From Neckera pumila (Eukaryota; Streptophyta; Bryopsida; Hypnales; Neckeraceae), in the NCBI GenBank assembly GCA_963969595.1, contig OZ018416.1:17810065-17874064 (forward strand): a stretch of DNA of 64,000 nucleotides. The letters run 5' to 3'. The notes under the pieces were generated by a model. The model ran no database searches. It worked only from the letters and a program-made list of their open reading frames with translations, and was not told the DNA's origin. Positions within the stretch are counted from its first letter, which is position 1. The number at the start of each line of letters is the position of its first letter. The translations under genes and the position numbers were made by a program. Positions 28,575-41,486 of this stretch are shown piece by piece.

Positions 28575-30054
28575 CACAGAAATTCGGAGATCGTCTCCAA
28601 TTGTGCCAATTGGGTTGCAGTTGTAGCGAATTCGGAGGTGGCAACGAGGCAGCGCATCGGAAAGGAAGGCCAGATTGGTGCATGCGTTTGAGGAATTTGG
28701 GAATCACCTGAGACTGAAGATTTGTTCTCGTTACGGAACGGAAGGAGGAATTTCAGTTTACTTGTCTGGGGTTTGTGAATGATTGAACGTTAGGGTTCGG
28801 GGTTATGGCGTGGCGAGCTCGGGAGATGCAGGAACAGCTACCTTGGAGCTCGCACCGTTGTGCCCCGTCTTCATTGTCCTCGGTAATACTCTTTTGATTC
28901 TTGGTTTGAAATTGGGTGGTTATTGTTCCTGTAGTTTCATTTGCGGAGTCAGCTGGATTGTGTGGGATTGGATTAGGTTGTTGCGTTTTACTTTTGGGGT
29001 GAATGAGGGCGGGTATGTACTGGAACTTTGATTTAGTGGTGACAGTGTAGAAAGGTTTGGGATGTAGGTAAGCATGGGGTACCAGTGTCAATGGTGGTTT
29101 CATGATTTCTTGAGCATCTAATTATTTGTTTCATAAGGTTGCTGAATGTTTCTGGCGTGTTTCTGGTGGACTTTGATCATGTTTCGGACACAAAGTACTC
29201 TGTGCTTTTGTGATTTGAGTTGGTTTTCTGGACTTTCTGTGTTCTTTCATTTAATTCGGTTCCTTGTTGTGTTTAGGGCTTCATCACGAAAAGGATAAGA
29301 CTGGTAACCTGGCTGTGGTGAAAGGAGGGCGTAGGCATTATTTGGAAGAGCTCATGGATCTTCAGGAGAGCTTACGAGGGTCCAAGGTCTGGGAAACCAA
29401 TTCTTCGTGGAAGCTGCCTTGGATAGTGGTTTGAGAATTTGTGAATCGATTATACAGTATTAGAAACGGGCTTCTCGTCTTTGGAATCGTCGCTTGAGGT
29501 GCACTGTCTTGCTCTAGCTGAACAAGACTTTTGGAAACACAGGGTGGAGGTCGTAGGATTGAGCGGCCTGAATACTTTCCCAATCCAGTGTGTTCTTTTC
29601 ATGGATGTGATGCTATGAGTCACAACCATGTGAACGCAGCTGCAGGCAGTTGGACAATTTTATGTTCTCAGATGTTTGCTGGTGTGCGGATATCAGCAAC
29701 AATTGCACGGTATACGGTGATGATGTGCAGTCTTTGGGAAAGCCTTTCATGTGGATCCTTCTAACTGCCTGCCTGCAACGGAGCAGAAAGTCTCCGTGTC
29801 ATATCCACTTTGTTTAATTGGGAGTGCTATCACGATTTCGGGATGATTTTCCACCATATGCTAGCTGGTGGGTGGAAGGTTAATGCGACTGAATCCATCT
29901 CCTTGATTTTCGGTCATTCTGCACCTTTGACAAGAATCTGAAGGTTTAGGTAAGTCCCGTTGTCGAGGCATCTCGGCAACAATTTGGTAGCTATAGAATT
30001 TGAGCTGAATTAAACAGTGTGTAATCAATAAACTAGCAGCGTTGTTGGAGAAGC
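28575..30054 (+). promoter_or_regulatory. Promoter and spliced 5' leader of the Atos-like gene
   Basis: This 1.5-kb stretch is duplicated almost intact at 54939-56392, upstream of the broken gene copy. Candidate leader splice sites are CCTCG followed by GTAATACT near 28882, an acceptor TTGTGTTTAG ending near 29277, and TTTAG followed by GTAAGTCC near 29950. TTAGGGTT at about 28790 is a reverse-strand telo-box-like motif. The short open frames in it (for example 29531-29764) are preserved in both copies only because the DNA is recently duplicated. Confidence 0.5.
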
Positions 30055-33000
30055 ATGGGTCTGCCTGGGCCATTTAGTGAATCAGCAAACGATATTCGGC
30101 CGGGGGACGCTTTTGCTCGAAGTAGTACTGCTGCTGACCGGGAGATTCCAGGAGCTGTTAGTCATGCTTCACCTGCTCTAGGGGTAGCAGCAGCACACGG
30201 AAAGACATCCAAAAGTGGAGTGTCCACAGATTGCTGGGATCATACTGGCATTCCTGAAGGAGGTTCGAATTCGCACATTGCTGTTGAAGATGGCACTGTC
30301 TGGGAGTATCCTCTTGCAAACTCAAGCAGTAAAGCAGCTGCTCGGTCTGATCTTCTGGAAAGTAATTTGTATCGTCCACAGAGAGGTGCTTCCGTCACCG
30401 GAGTTCCTACTTCAATTATTGTCGGATTTGAATCACAGACGTCCACGTCGTCTCACATCACAGCCTCCAAGCATTCAAATGCAAACGCGGATGCTGTACA
30501 GGTCAGTACGTATATGTGGTGCTTATGCTGATGTTTGTGTACCACCAACGAGAATCCACTTGATTTACTCACAAGATGAATAACATATCTCTTCTTCAGG
30601 TCTTTTAAGAGGCCATGGAGTTGAAGGTTCTGGCAAGCTTCGAGAATTATGACCATTGTTGTTTAAATTATTGATGTCTCGGGGCAGAACGAAAGTGGCA
30701 CGGTCAATGTACTTCCAAATTTCTGCAGTGTAGACCTTTGCTTCTCTCTTGTGATGTTAGCTGGTGGCCAAACTACTCAACGATTGAAAGCTTTTGTTTT
30801 GGCTTCCAATGGATTCTGATTCGACTATTTCTGATACTCCAAGAATGTGTGTTTTCTGCAGTATGATTTTGGTGAATTCTCGCTATCCAGCAGCAGTCGA
30901 GAGGCCGGTGCCAATGACGCTGGCCTTAACACCATTCGCAAGAAGGCTTTCTCTCCTCTCACTAGCATGCTGGCTGCTGGTCAGAGTACTGGTGTGGCAG
31001 ATTATGGCAGCTCAGATGATCAGTGCTCGAAGGATGTGGATAATTATGAACTACCGTCTGATGTGTGCCCTTACAAAGTTGGCAACATCGTTAGTGTCGC
31101 CAGCGAGCCGGTTCCTATACCTCGCTCTCGAGAAAGGGGGCGCCAGCCAGTAGTGCAAACAGACGGGCCTGTCTTATGCAATGAAGGTGCTGACCTAGGG
31201 TTGACACCGAAGCCTGAAGAGCTTGCAGGAAGAACAGCTAATGTGAATGTGGAGAGGGCCCATGGATTGTCTCTTAACCCGGAGTATTTTTCCAAGGGTC
31301 TTCGAACTGTACGTTCAGGTGTCCCTCCTACTCTGTCGTTATCACCCCTTGGACCTCGCTGGGCCTCCTCGGCAATAGCAGCCACCCCGGATTTGGGCTC
31401 TGCAAGAAGTAGTCGGTATTCGGACCACCCTGCTGTTGTCAACGGATTGCACACTTCTACTCAGCGCCATTTGAAATGGGGTGAGCCTGCAAGCGAAGAG
31501 GAAGCTGCTGATGCTCGAATAGACGGCGTATTTGATGATTCCAGGCACGTCAATTTATTTGGTAATCTACAGAAGCACCAAGGTCTATCAAGGTCACCAG
31601 GCAGTTGGGGAGTTGAACCTTTTTCTGCACCTTCTATTGGACCAAAGAGTCCAGTAGGGTCGATTGGTACGCTAAATAGGCGATCCTTGGTTGGTTCCTT
31701 CGAAGAGTCTCTTCTTTCTGGGCGATTCTTGGCTGGTAAAGCCAGCCAGGTAAGTTTTGCCTTGCTCATGTCCTTCTCTTTTTTAAGTGGTTTTCTAGAG
31801 TGATCGGCAGGGAAATTTCAATTGTTTCTATTTAAATCACATTTCGTGGAGTTTGAGATGATGTTTGACTGTCATCTCTGATGAATGCCGTAGAAGCTCG
31901 ATGGATTTTTGGCCCTGCTGAGTGTTACCGGAGGTAGTTGGTCCCCACCAATGAAGAAGCTGCCCTTCTCAGTCTCGTGTGTGAATGGAGATAGTTCACT
32001 TCCTTATTTCGCCTCCATAGATGTGGCCGGGAGTTCTTTTGTTGGTAAATCAAGCAGGAGTCCCAGCAAAGCGCGCTTTAAAGTGCCTGTTAAAGGCCGG
32101 GTTCAATTGGTACAGTAGCACACCTCTCAGGATATTAGGTGCTTGGTCTACGAATGTGATTTACATTCAAATTTTCTGATAAGCTAATTTGATTCTTTCT
32201 TTGCTGTACACACAGCTTTGTAAGTGTTAAACCACTTATAAGTATTTCTGGTAGATTAATTGCATCTAAGTTTGTCTGCGTGTAGGTGTTAAGCAATCCA
32301 GAAAGGACCCCTGTGCATACCTTTATATGTAACTACGACCTGACAGACATGCCCCCTGGTACCAAGGTATGAATTTTTATGATGTTCTGGGTGACTGTGA
32401 TGGTAAGATACTGTATATATGCAAGGTGCAGTGATAAATTCCTGATTGCACATGCTTTCTCTTCGTCATTGATTGTGATAAACCTGTTGTAGGGAGCTGG
32501 CCAGTGACAGTGTTGACAGGATATGCTTTTGATTTGAATTGTTGTTGTTTTTTCATTGTGTAGACATTTCTTCGGCATAAGGTTTCATTAGCATCTGATG
32601 CGCACAACTCAATTCCAGGAAAAGAATTTGGCAGACCGGATCCTCGCTTTAATGGACTTTCTGATTCTTCCTCGCGGGGTGGCCGGTGTAGCTTTTCCAA
32701 TTTTAGTAGTTCAATGAGCTCCTCAGGAGCTTCTGTAGATTTGTACAGGTTCAAAGGTAGAGAAAGTGGCTCGCAAGTTTGTTCTGGAGCTGATGACCTG
32801 GTTATGGCTGAAGCTGAGCCTCCAAAAAACAGGACCAGTTCTGGTGTGGGTGGCAACCGGATGCGATCTGATACAGACACAATTGGAAAGTGTGGACCCG
32901 CTGCAAAAGCTGAATGCCAAGCTCGGGGTGTGCCTCTTGCAAACAGTGGTCTTCTTACGTTCAAAAGTTTAGAAGCCAAAGCCGGTGGTACAGCACTCTC

Positions 33001-33857
33001 GGATCAGAATCCTCCTCAAGATGACTGCAAGCAGGTTGACCAGACAGCAGCTGGGTTGAGAAGCAATATGCAGCCGAATCTTGGTCGGCAGGGTCACTCA
33101 AAGGGAGGCTCTAAAGGTGGTGAAGTCACTCCCGGGGTTTTGAAGTATGCCCTCCATCTGAGGTTCATGTGCCCACCCCTTAGGAACTATGGAAAGGACA
33201 AGATATCCAACATACAATCCAGGTCGGGATCTCCAAAGTGCTTAGGTTCCTCTGCACAGGCTGAAGAAGAGAGGCGATTCTACATATATGGGGATCTACG
33301 AGTGGTCTTCCCGCAGCGGCATGCAGATGCGGATGAGGGTCAGGTAATTTTGTCTTCTCAGTAAGCACAGCTGTGGTCTTGTGCTACGAGTTGAGTGCCT
33401 CTGAACTTTATTTATTGTTTGTTGACCACCGTAAACTCCAGTGTCGTAATTTGTGCTTGTTTTGGTACTAGGTCATGCATGCTTTCATCATGCTCACTTC
33501 GAAGAGAAAAGTAGGTTAATAATGTGATTTGTGATGTTTATTTCAATGTGTGATCTATTTTTTCTGCCAGCTTTGAAACAGGTCTGATGATCTATTTGCT
33601 GCCTTATTCTAGTTGAATCTTCACTAATTGAGAATCTAACCTCGAAGAGGTGTTCTAGAAAATCTAGCCTCTTTACAATTGGCAGGTTTTAATATGGCTA
33701 GGTTTGTTTTCATACTAAAATGTTTCACTTTATTCTTTTGTCATATTGGTGTAATTTGCGACTTGGATGGTTCCTGTACTGATTGAGGGTGTGTTTGCAG
33801 CTACAAGTTGAGTATGATTCACCTGCGAATCCAAAATACTTCGACTACAGCAGCTAG
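30055..33857 (+). CDS. Atos/FAM214-like protein (DUF4210 plus C-terminal chromosome-segregation domain), 822 aa
   Basis: Six coding exons: 30055-30501, 30862-31749, 31894-32109, 32286-32366, 32564-33343, 33801-33857 (stop TAG). All junctions are GT-AG and every intron lies in phase 0. The N-terminal 420 residues are Ser-rich and low-complexity. A DUF4210 block begins at about residue 421: NRRSLVGSFEESLLSGRF, then KLDGFLALLSVTGGSWSPP, then VCPYK-free core SCVNGDSSLPYFASIDVAG, then LSNPERTPVHTFICNYDL and TDMPPGTKTFLR. The C-terminal block, about 736-822, reads LKYALHLRFMCPPLRN, FYIYGDLRVVFPQRHAD and ends YDSPANPKYFDYSS. These are the two conserved domains of animal ATOSA/ATOSB and fungal relatives. 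Drosophila Atossa is a nuclear transcriptional regulator; the plant function is unknown to me. A broken copy lies at 56393-57865. Confidence 0.9.
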
Positions 33858-34190
33858 CTTCTGCAGTCACCTCTTTTACTGTCTAGCTTCGTCCTATCAG
33901 TCGTTATTACTTCAGGTCAGGTTATCTGTGAAGTATCCAGAAATTATCCTCCAGGTGGTTAGTTCATGTGCCTTCCCAATTTAACTTGTAAATAGACTTT
34001 CTATTCAACACTCAATCTAAATGCAATTGTAGGTCTCTTCAGAAGCCGAAATTTAAAATGGTATAAAATGGCCTGTGTTTGATGCTGCAAGCTTGAAATG
34101 AAAGTTTTCAACCTCTCCCGTGGGGTAAAACTTATGGACTCATCCTATCAAGGGTTTGGTCTGTACTCATTCTTTCGCAATGAAATCTCT
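33858..34190 (+). other. 3' UTR of the Atos-like gene
   Basis: Probable 3' untranslated region, T-rich, with no other recognised content. It is absent from the duplicate copy, whose deletion removes everything from inside exon 5 to 34252. Confidence 0.45.
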
Positions 34191-36010
34191 TTTCATTTGC
34201 GCCGATAAGCAGAGAGTCGCTGTGACTTGTTAATTCTCCATGGACACCAAATGTGGTGGCCAATTCTTTTTAGGTGTTTTGTAGAGGTCACCCCAATGGT
34301 GGTCCTTTGAATGTCAAATTCTATTGTTTCATCTGCAAACAATATTTGTTCTTGTAACTTGGCACTTGTGGATGCCTCTATTTCTGTCAGGACCGATATG
34401 AAAATTTCCATTTTCTATTATTTTTCACAGTAAAGGAGTACTTGAAAGCCAATGTACTCCTACGCTACAATTCAAAACCCCAAGAGCGGTACCATTGGTT
34501 TGCTCAAGGTTGTATCTGAAATCGAGGTACCAATTTATAATAGAAATTCTTTTCCAGAATGTGTCGATGGTTTTCAGAAACTTGATTGGAGATCTGAATT
34601 TTCCTTTCTATTCTACATTGCAGTGATCACTAATCAATTTTATGATACATTGTAGTATGCTGGTGGTGTTGCTCAAGAAAATTGGAATTCTTGATACCAA
34701 TATGTTACAAATACGTCTAGACCTTTTCTAAATGACTTGTAAAATGAGGTTTGGAAATATCCTGTGCACCTAAGATTCCTCACTTAAAACAGACTTGTTG
34801 GGTATCCAATATCTGTGGAAATAAATTGGGAAACAATTTCTTCCAGATGTTAGTGAAGGAAAGCAGATTTGGTTTGAGAATTCAGGAAAAAAATCACTTC
34901 CAGATGTTAGTGAAGAAAAGCAGATTTGCTTTGAGAATTCAGGAAAAAAATCACAGCAAGATGAGAGTGGAAGTGAATACAATTGGATTGAGAGTTTTTA
35001 GAGACAATATGACTAAAACTAAAAAATTCAAAGGTGTGGTCATAAGCATATGCTTCAACTTCCATTGATTGCCTCAAATAATTTTTCAAGCTCCCATTGG
35101 TAACTTTTGAAAATTTGATGGTGTTGAGTTTGAGAAACTTAAGCATTTTATCATAATTGGGTCACATATGCAATTTTTAACATCTCTTTGTTTGATGACT
35201 TCTACAAGAGATGTTGCAGTACAGGGGCTTCCTACCTTACTCTATCATTCCTAGTTGACATCCATCAAAAGTGATCTCAATATTTTGGGCTCATTTATTA
35301 ATTTAATGAAGAATGAGGGCATCAAAATTGTTTGTTTTGATCATCTTCTTTTGACACACATTTTTTTAAATTAAATTTATTGTTTATCTAATTGACATTA
35401 TAGATTTTTGTCCTTTCATTCCATGTAGCCAAGCAATAATCTATTGACATAGCATGAGCTTTTATAAACAATCATTTGTTGTGGATCAATGAGGATTGAT
35501 TTTCTAGTTGCGCTTTAGAAATTTGAAATAAGGTGATGTCTTAGAATGACATCTCAACATTATATGCAAAAATCATAAAAGATCAAGGTTCAATCAATAA
35601 ATTTTTCCAATGTGCATTACTTTTTATATCTGCTATAATGGGTGAGTGGATGCAATAATATTAAGAATAAACTCAAAGAGCCACATGCACATGCACGTGG
35701 TCAAGCGAAGAAGTCATGAGGTAATTTTTCTAGTAAGAAGGCAACCTAATTTCACTATTTAGTGTAGAGAGCATTCTCTCTTGAGACCATTATATTTCTC
35801 TCGAGAGCTTCACTTTAGAAATAGCATGACAGAGAGTCTAATAGTTAGTTCACATAATCTCAACATTATTGTTTATTGAAGCAATGATCATACTCATAGA
35901 AACCTGCAAAATTTCTACAGATTGACTTTTTTCCAATTGCTCCTGTAGATCTTCATATCAGTATTGGTCCTACTTTTGCAGCTTTTGTGTACTTGAAAAT
36001 GATCTTATAG
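34190..36010. repeat. Duplicated flank, copy A (copy B at 57866-59455)
   Basis: From ATGTGGTGGCCAATTC at 34251 to about 36010 the sequence is repeated at 57864-59455, with small insertions and deletions. Position 34230-34233 is a single TTAA in the context CTTGTTAATTCTCC. The same local sequence occurs inverted at 43492-44470, interrupted there by element G, so this is the empty site for that insertion. No gene is recognised in the block. Confidence 0.8.
34846..34965 (+). repeat. Tandem repeat, unit about 51-54 bp, two copies plus part
   Basis: TTCCAGATGTTAGTGAAGG is followed by AAAGCAGATTTGGTTTGAG and AATTCAGGAAAAAAATCA, repeated twice before the sequence exits at ATCACAGCAAGATGAGAG. Copy B at about 58436-58505 has only one unit, so the number changed after the duplication. 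Confidence 0.75.
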
Positions 36011-36361
36011 TGTTAGAGGCTCTTCAAGATGAGCCTCAAATACACTAAATCTAGGGAAATAATCACATTAGAAATCGTCTACAGAATTGTAGAATAGATT
36101 TTGTAAAGCCGTAAATTGATTATGGATGTTATGTCCTTTAATTAACCTTATATTTTGTTCATGACCTCAATTTTGGATTTTTGTGAGCCACTACATTGGC
36201 TCATAACTTAGAATTATTCATTTGATTGTGAAGACTACAAGATTATAACATTCAAAGTGAGTCGAAATTTTTTTTCTTCAGCCCTGTCAAATAGAGACAA
36301 GAGACTTCATTACCAAAAAATTCAGCCCATGGGAGGGCTGCCATGCATTTATGACAATGTA

Positions 36362-36362
<1 letters not shown>

Positions 36363-36431
<69 letters not shown>
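36363..36431 (+). repeat. (CA)n microsatellite, about 34 units, followed by a pyrimidine tract
   Basis: An uninterrupted CA run of about 69 bases is followed by a T-rich tract (TTTTTCTTTTTTC-like) to about 36486. The purity and length suggest high mutability. The 76-codon frame running through it is not a gene. Confidence 0.95.
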
Positions 36432-36433
<2 letters not shown>

Positions 36434-36489
36434 TGTTTTTGTTTTTGTTTTTCTTTTTTCTTTTTTTTCTTTTTTTTCTTTTTTTAGAT

Positions 36490-38486
36490 TAAAATTCCAA
36501 GATTTTATCCCATGGAATCTATAAATAATCTACCGCTTTATATATTTTCTTCACTAAGTTGTTTAAAACAAAGCGCAGCAATACTCTTCTTTTCAGGAGG
36601 GATTTGTGTATTAGTTACATACATGTGTTAAAATACTCAGATAAATCATATTTAGATAAATCATACAGATAGACCACCTAGATGGCTGGATACTCGGTAC
36701 CAACAAGATCAAGCAATATTAGATCTACTTTATGTTTGATATCCTGATGCCCCAAAATTGAGGTATTTGGGAATCAGAGTAGCCTCTAACAATTATTTTT
36801 TTAATTGACGTCTGTAAAAGAAGTTCTGACAAATGCTTAGGTGCTTCTACCTTAATGGCAACACCTGGTAAGCTGATTATGAAGGCAAGTAACTTACTGT
36901 ACAAAGTACGCAAGGCTGAGGGAGTTTTTTCTCTCACTTTACTGCTGCCATCGGAAGAAAACTCTGGAGTTTAGTGCCGCACTGAGCCGGGTTTTTTTCT
37001 GAGAATTCAAAACTTAAGCTTGGACTGGCTTCTTCGGTAGATCTAAGCGTATAGCAATTGTTGTCTAGGGAAACTGGTGTTGGGGTCTCAGATTAGCGGC
37101 CAACAGGTGTTATAGTTTTTTATAGCAAAATTACTGCAATGGTTTTTGAAAACTTATGAGTTGTTTCTTGAGCACCTTTTGAGTTGATTCTTTGTTTATG
37201 ATTGAGGTTTTTCTCTGGCAAATATACGATAACAAGTAGTAGTAACTTGCAGACACCTCGTGCACGTCATGCAACATTCTAATTGTTGGCTATGTGGCAT
37301 GGGTACAGGTGAGGGCTACCACCTCCGGAGGATTTTTTCAAAAATTTCCAAACGATTTTATGAACGTGTGAAGAACTTGGCTTATTGCAATGGATTGTGT
37401 CTGCATTTAACACTCAGATGCAATGCAAATTCTTTCTAAGCATGAGTTTCTCGTAGGATCAATCTGGTTTGTTGTTGCATCCTATAGCTCCTACGACAGA
37501 AGGCAGCTAAGTATATGATTTGGTCGAAAATCAAGCCCTGGATGGCTGGTTAACTTGGCCATACGATGCATCAGTGTGATGTTCTAAAAAAGTCAACAGA
37601 AGGAAGCTTTGTTAGCCAGATGGCTTGTTGTTCGTTTATTGCTGGACTTAGCTATTGTTAGATCTAGCTAATGAGCTTGCTTGGAACTAAACTTGATACT
37701 AACCACATACGGATTTTTTTACTGCTGCCTATACGGATTCAATTCCGGTTGTTACTCAACCTTGTTTGGTTGAAACATATTGCAATCCAGTATGGACAAA
37801 CTGACTCATTGTATTGAATCATTGCAAAGAATAATAAGTTAATGGCTTATCTTATCTTCTCTGTGAATAAGAACTTAGACTTGTATGAATTACAAAAATG
37901 ATTCTTATTTCTATTACAAGTATGAGTTTCGATAAGGAAGTAGAATCTACTCTAAATCTAGAGAAGTATCTAAAAAACATTTTTTTGGTTATTTTCCCCC
38001 TGTAATTGCACATCCGCCGAAAGTCAAACAGCCCTTATTAAGGTCCAGATCTCTTGTAGTGCAATCCCTCTTAGAATGAGCTTTTTGACTCTACTCAAAA
38101 TTGAGCATGTACAACATTGAATATACTACTTGTTAGGTACACTCATGAAAATTTCATAAGCAAATGAGAGGTTTACCTTACTCTAAATTGCCTTGGAATA
38201 TTAAGAGCTTAAGTAATCTAGCAATACACTAGCCATTTGGAGATGATTTGTTGTACAATAAGGAGAATTTGGTTTGAAACCCAAATCATAAAAACTTAGC
38301 GATAAACACTTGAAATACTTGGCAAAAATTCCAAGAACTTCGAGAATGCTAATTTCAAGCCATAGTAATGTTTATGCAATGGCTTTCATAAGTTTTTATA
38401 CACTTCAAAAATTGCCATAGCTAATTGAGAAATCATATTATTTCAGCAAATTTTTGGACATGTTGTAGGACACATAACACACTTTT
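36490..38486. other. Intergenic DNA without recognised genes
   Basis: Moderately AT-rich with no similarity to known exons, no convincing open frame and no inverted termini that I could pair. Confidence 0.4.
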
Positions 38487-38490
38487 TTAA

Positions 38491-40377
38491 CCCCTTAAGT
38501 CCCAAAGTCGTTATAGGAGAATCTTGGGATTTTGGGTAGGCTTATATGACTTCAATTTTATCAGAAATTGTTTTTGAAGATAGAAAATACATTGTGAGTC
38601 TTTTAATAGGTGATCAGGACCAAAAACATACCAATCTAAGTCCAAAAAACAGTATAAAGGGCAATACCAAAAAAATCACAAAAAATTGAATTTTTTTAAT
38701 TTTTAATTTTTTCCTAAAATAATATATTTTTGTCTATATATGGAGCTTTGATTCATTTTATTTTGGACTAGCGGTGAGAAAGTTATAGACAATCTTGTTT
38801 TGGGGGCAATCTAAGTATCTTCTTGAAAAATTAACATAGAGAATTCATTTTTGAATGCAATTTTGACAAATTTTCAAAAAAATTGTTAGATATGGTTTAG
38901 CTTGCTTGCTAAAACAATCTCACCACTAAAATTATTGTATTTTAACCCCTCACCGCCCAAGGGGATCAAAAGTGTTCCTCACATAGTATAAGTCCAATTC
39001 AAAGTATTGTAACTCTTGCATCCAATGTTTAAATTTAATAAAACTTGTTGAGCACTTTGCATTCTTTTTTCTAGTTTGTGTGGTAAAATTTTTAGATCAA
39101 TCAAAGATGTACTGGACTTTTGGAAGCCAATCAAAGTTCACAAGTTCAATTTGAGTTCACCAAACTGCATTTGATGGCTGCAACTTTGGAAGCTTATATC
39201 TCTTTTATCTAATGTCTGTTTTTAATAAAATTTATTGGGTTATGTATTCCTTAGAGATGAGTTATTGTGGAAAAATTTACATGTCAATTCAAGTTGTTTT
39301 GATTGCTTGAGAGCAATTCAAAGTTCAAAATCTTGACATTTTTTGTTACAGTGAATTTTGGCAGCTTGTTTCTTCATACAATGTTTCGGTTTCTAATAAT
39401 ATGTTTAGGAAAAGTTGCGCATATTAGTCTACTTTGTGTGGCTAAAACTCATATGTGACTAAGAAGCATTTTAGTAGAAGAAGTTTCAGCTTTAGATGTA
39501 TTTTTTGCAATTTTCTTGCTATATTTTGACATTTGAAAGCCATTTTGTAGACACAATGAACCATTTTAATGATATTCACTTTCACTGATGTGTTTGTATT
39601 TTGGTTTTGAATCACTTTATATTTTAAAGTCTTTCATTTGAGTAGGTTTAGAAATCAAATTCACCTCCAAATGTCTTGGTAGGAAAATTTTAGCATCCTT
39701 TTTCAATACTAAAATATTATAATCTTGCAATCTATATGGCCAAAAGACTCCAACTTTGATTCACGTCATCTACAAAACGTACACTACAAGATTGTATGGT
39801 TGAGATCTCTATAATTTAGTGAAATTTAGATTTATGACACTTCAAAAACATTGATGTTGAAGGGTTAATTCCATCTTAAAGCTATAAATATTTAGTTTTT
39901 CATTCAACTAGCTTTGAACCCACTTTTGTTTAATAATTTTTTAATGAGTGAAAATTAAGTGCATGTTGGGGGAATTTTTTCTTCTAAACTTTCAACTTAA
40001 TTCTTCAATATAAAAAAATAGATATTCAAAATTTACAATACAAAAGTTTTAAGTTCAAAAGATTCAATGGCAAAAAATTTAGTTGAGTAAGGTATTATAA
40101 AAAACATATTATGTGTATTTTTACACATTAAATCAATGTCATTAAAATCTTTATTAAAATTGTACAATTTATGTATTTTAATTTCTTCATTTTAATGCAA
40201 ATATCTTTCAATCTCTATGGTCAAATCTCTTGAAATTTCTTCCACATATTTTTTATAATAGTTTAGTACAAGATCCTATAGTTAGATATGGAAAGGTAAT
40301 TTATTTTTTCTTTTCTTTGCAATAGAAAAAGCAATTCTGAGTGATTTTTGATGAAAAAAGCCTTGGGACTTTAGAGA
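38491..40377 (-). mobile_element. TTAA-type element D, relative of C, interrupted by element E
   Basis: Flanked by TTAA at 38487-38490 and 40378-40381. The left end is CCCCTTAAGTCCCAAAG; the right end, reverse-complemented, is TCTCTAAAGTCCCAAGG. Its reverse complement aligns with element C: GTACAAGATCCTAT near 40265 matches C's ATAGGATCTTGTAC near 26579, and the TTGCTAAAACAATCTCAC stretch near 38906 matches C's GTGAGATTGTTTTAGC near 26938. Removing element E and one TTAA leaves 964 bp, close to C's 926 bp. No coding capacity. Confidence 0.82.
38946..39864. mobile_element. TTAA-type element E, nested inside D, 919 bp
   Basis: Flanked by TTAA at 38942-38945 and 39865-39868. The left end CCCCTCACCGCCCAAGG fits the family consensus; the right end reverse-complemented is CCCTTCAACATC, a weak match. 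Joining the flanks through one TTAA gives TATTTTAATTCCATCTTAAA, which aligns with element C's GTGTTTTAATCCCATCTTAG (reverse complement of 26905-26924). Element C is therefore a related empty site, which proves both the insertion and its TTAA duplication. No coding capacity is seen. Confidence 0.85.
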
Positions 40378-40381
40378 TTAA

Positions 40382-41486
40382 AATAAATAGTCAAAAATTT
40401 ATAATTAATTAATTAATAATTTAATCAAACTTATTAGAGGAAAAAAACTTTTAACGTAAGTACATAATTTTCAAAACTCTTTAGTAAAACAAATGAAAAT
40501 TTATTTTTGAAATTATACAATAAGAATTTTATGAATTTTAGAATTTTATTGAGTGAAATATTTTTAACTAAAATATGACCCTCAACAGATATATTTTTTA
40601 TAATTCCCTCCAAAAAAATTCCAAAAATTCACTATAAATTATAGATAAATATTTTTGACACTTTTCAAAATTTTCCAATATATTTGGAATAATTATAATG
40701 AATGAAATTTTTTTTATTTTTTTCTAATCAATAATTCACTCAATATGATTTAAAATTCATAAAACTACGACAAAATTCGATAAAGACTTTCCATTCCATT
40801 TATAGAAGAATCTTGAAAAAAATTTACTTGCATTTAAAGTTTTTTTCACTAATAAATTTGATATGAAATTCAAATATTGTTTTAAATTTTTTGAAAAATA
40901 GATATATGTAAATGTGTTATTTGTACTTCAACATGTCTAAATATCGTTAAAAATTTCTAACTTCTAATTTAGCTATGACAAATTTCTGAAGTATATGAAA
41001 CATTTTGAGAGCCACTATAGTTAGACAAAAATGTTTTTTTTTCAAACTTATCCAATAGATTAGTACCTAGAGTTTTTGTCTTATCTTGGAATGAGATTGT
41101 TGTAGTGAAAGTATTTTTTTATCAATTGCATATTATATCATATTAGTTTGATACATGCCAAATTTCAAAAGTAAATGAGGAATTTAGCTAAAGATGCCAA
41201 AATTGCCCAAATTGTCCGGATGATATTGGGTAATATGGCTTTGTATTCAAGAATCCAATTGAAATTCTTTTACATTTCTATTGATGGACATTTTCATCAT
41301 GTGTCAAATTTTCAAAAACATTTATTCAAGTTTTTACGTCATCATCACCTACACAAATTCAAATTGTCCCTTCTATGAACATTTATTTGGTTCTTCAAGG
41401 GTTAATTAATTTTTTCCATAAAGGATTGTATGTCGCAATCTCATTTTTAAAATTGTGGTCATAAAACGCCCATTTTGTTAGCGTGA
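40382..41486. other. Very AT-rich DNA between elements D and H
   Basis: TTCAAGGG followed by TTAATTAA at 41394-41408 resembles the right end of element E (TTGAAGGG, TTAATT), so another element of this type may end at 41401. No matching left end was found. Confidence 0.4.

Noticed and set aside
29362..30073. Frames conserved between 29.4-30.1 kb and 55.7-56.4 kb
   Set aside because: Conserved only because the whole DNA segment was duplicated; no codon-like pattern of changes and no known protein.
36257..36487. 76-codon frame containing a (TH)n run
   Set aside because: It is only the translation of the CA microsatellite and the pyrimidine tract.
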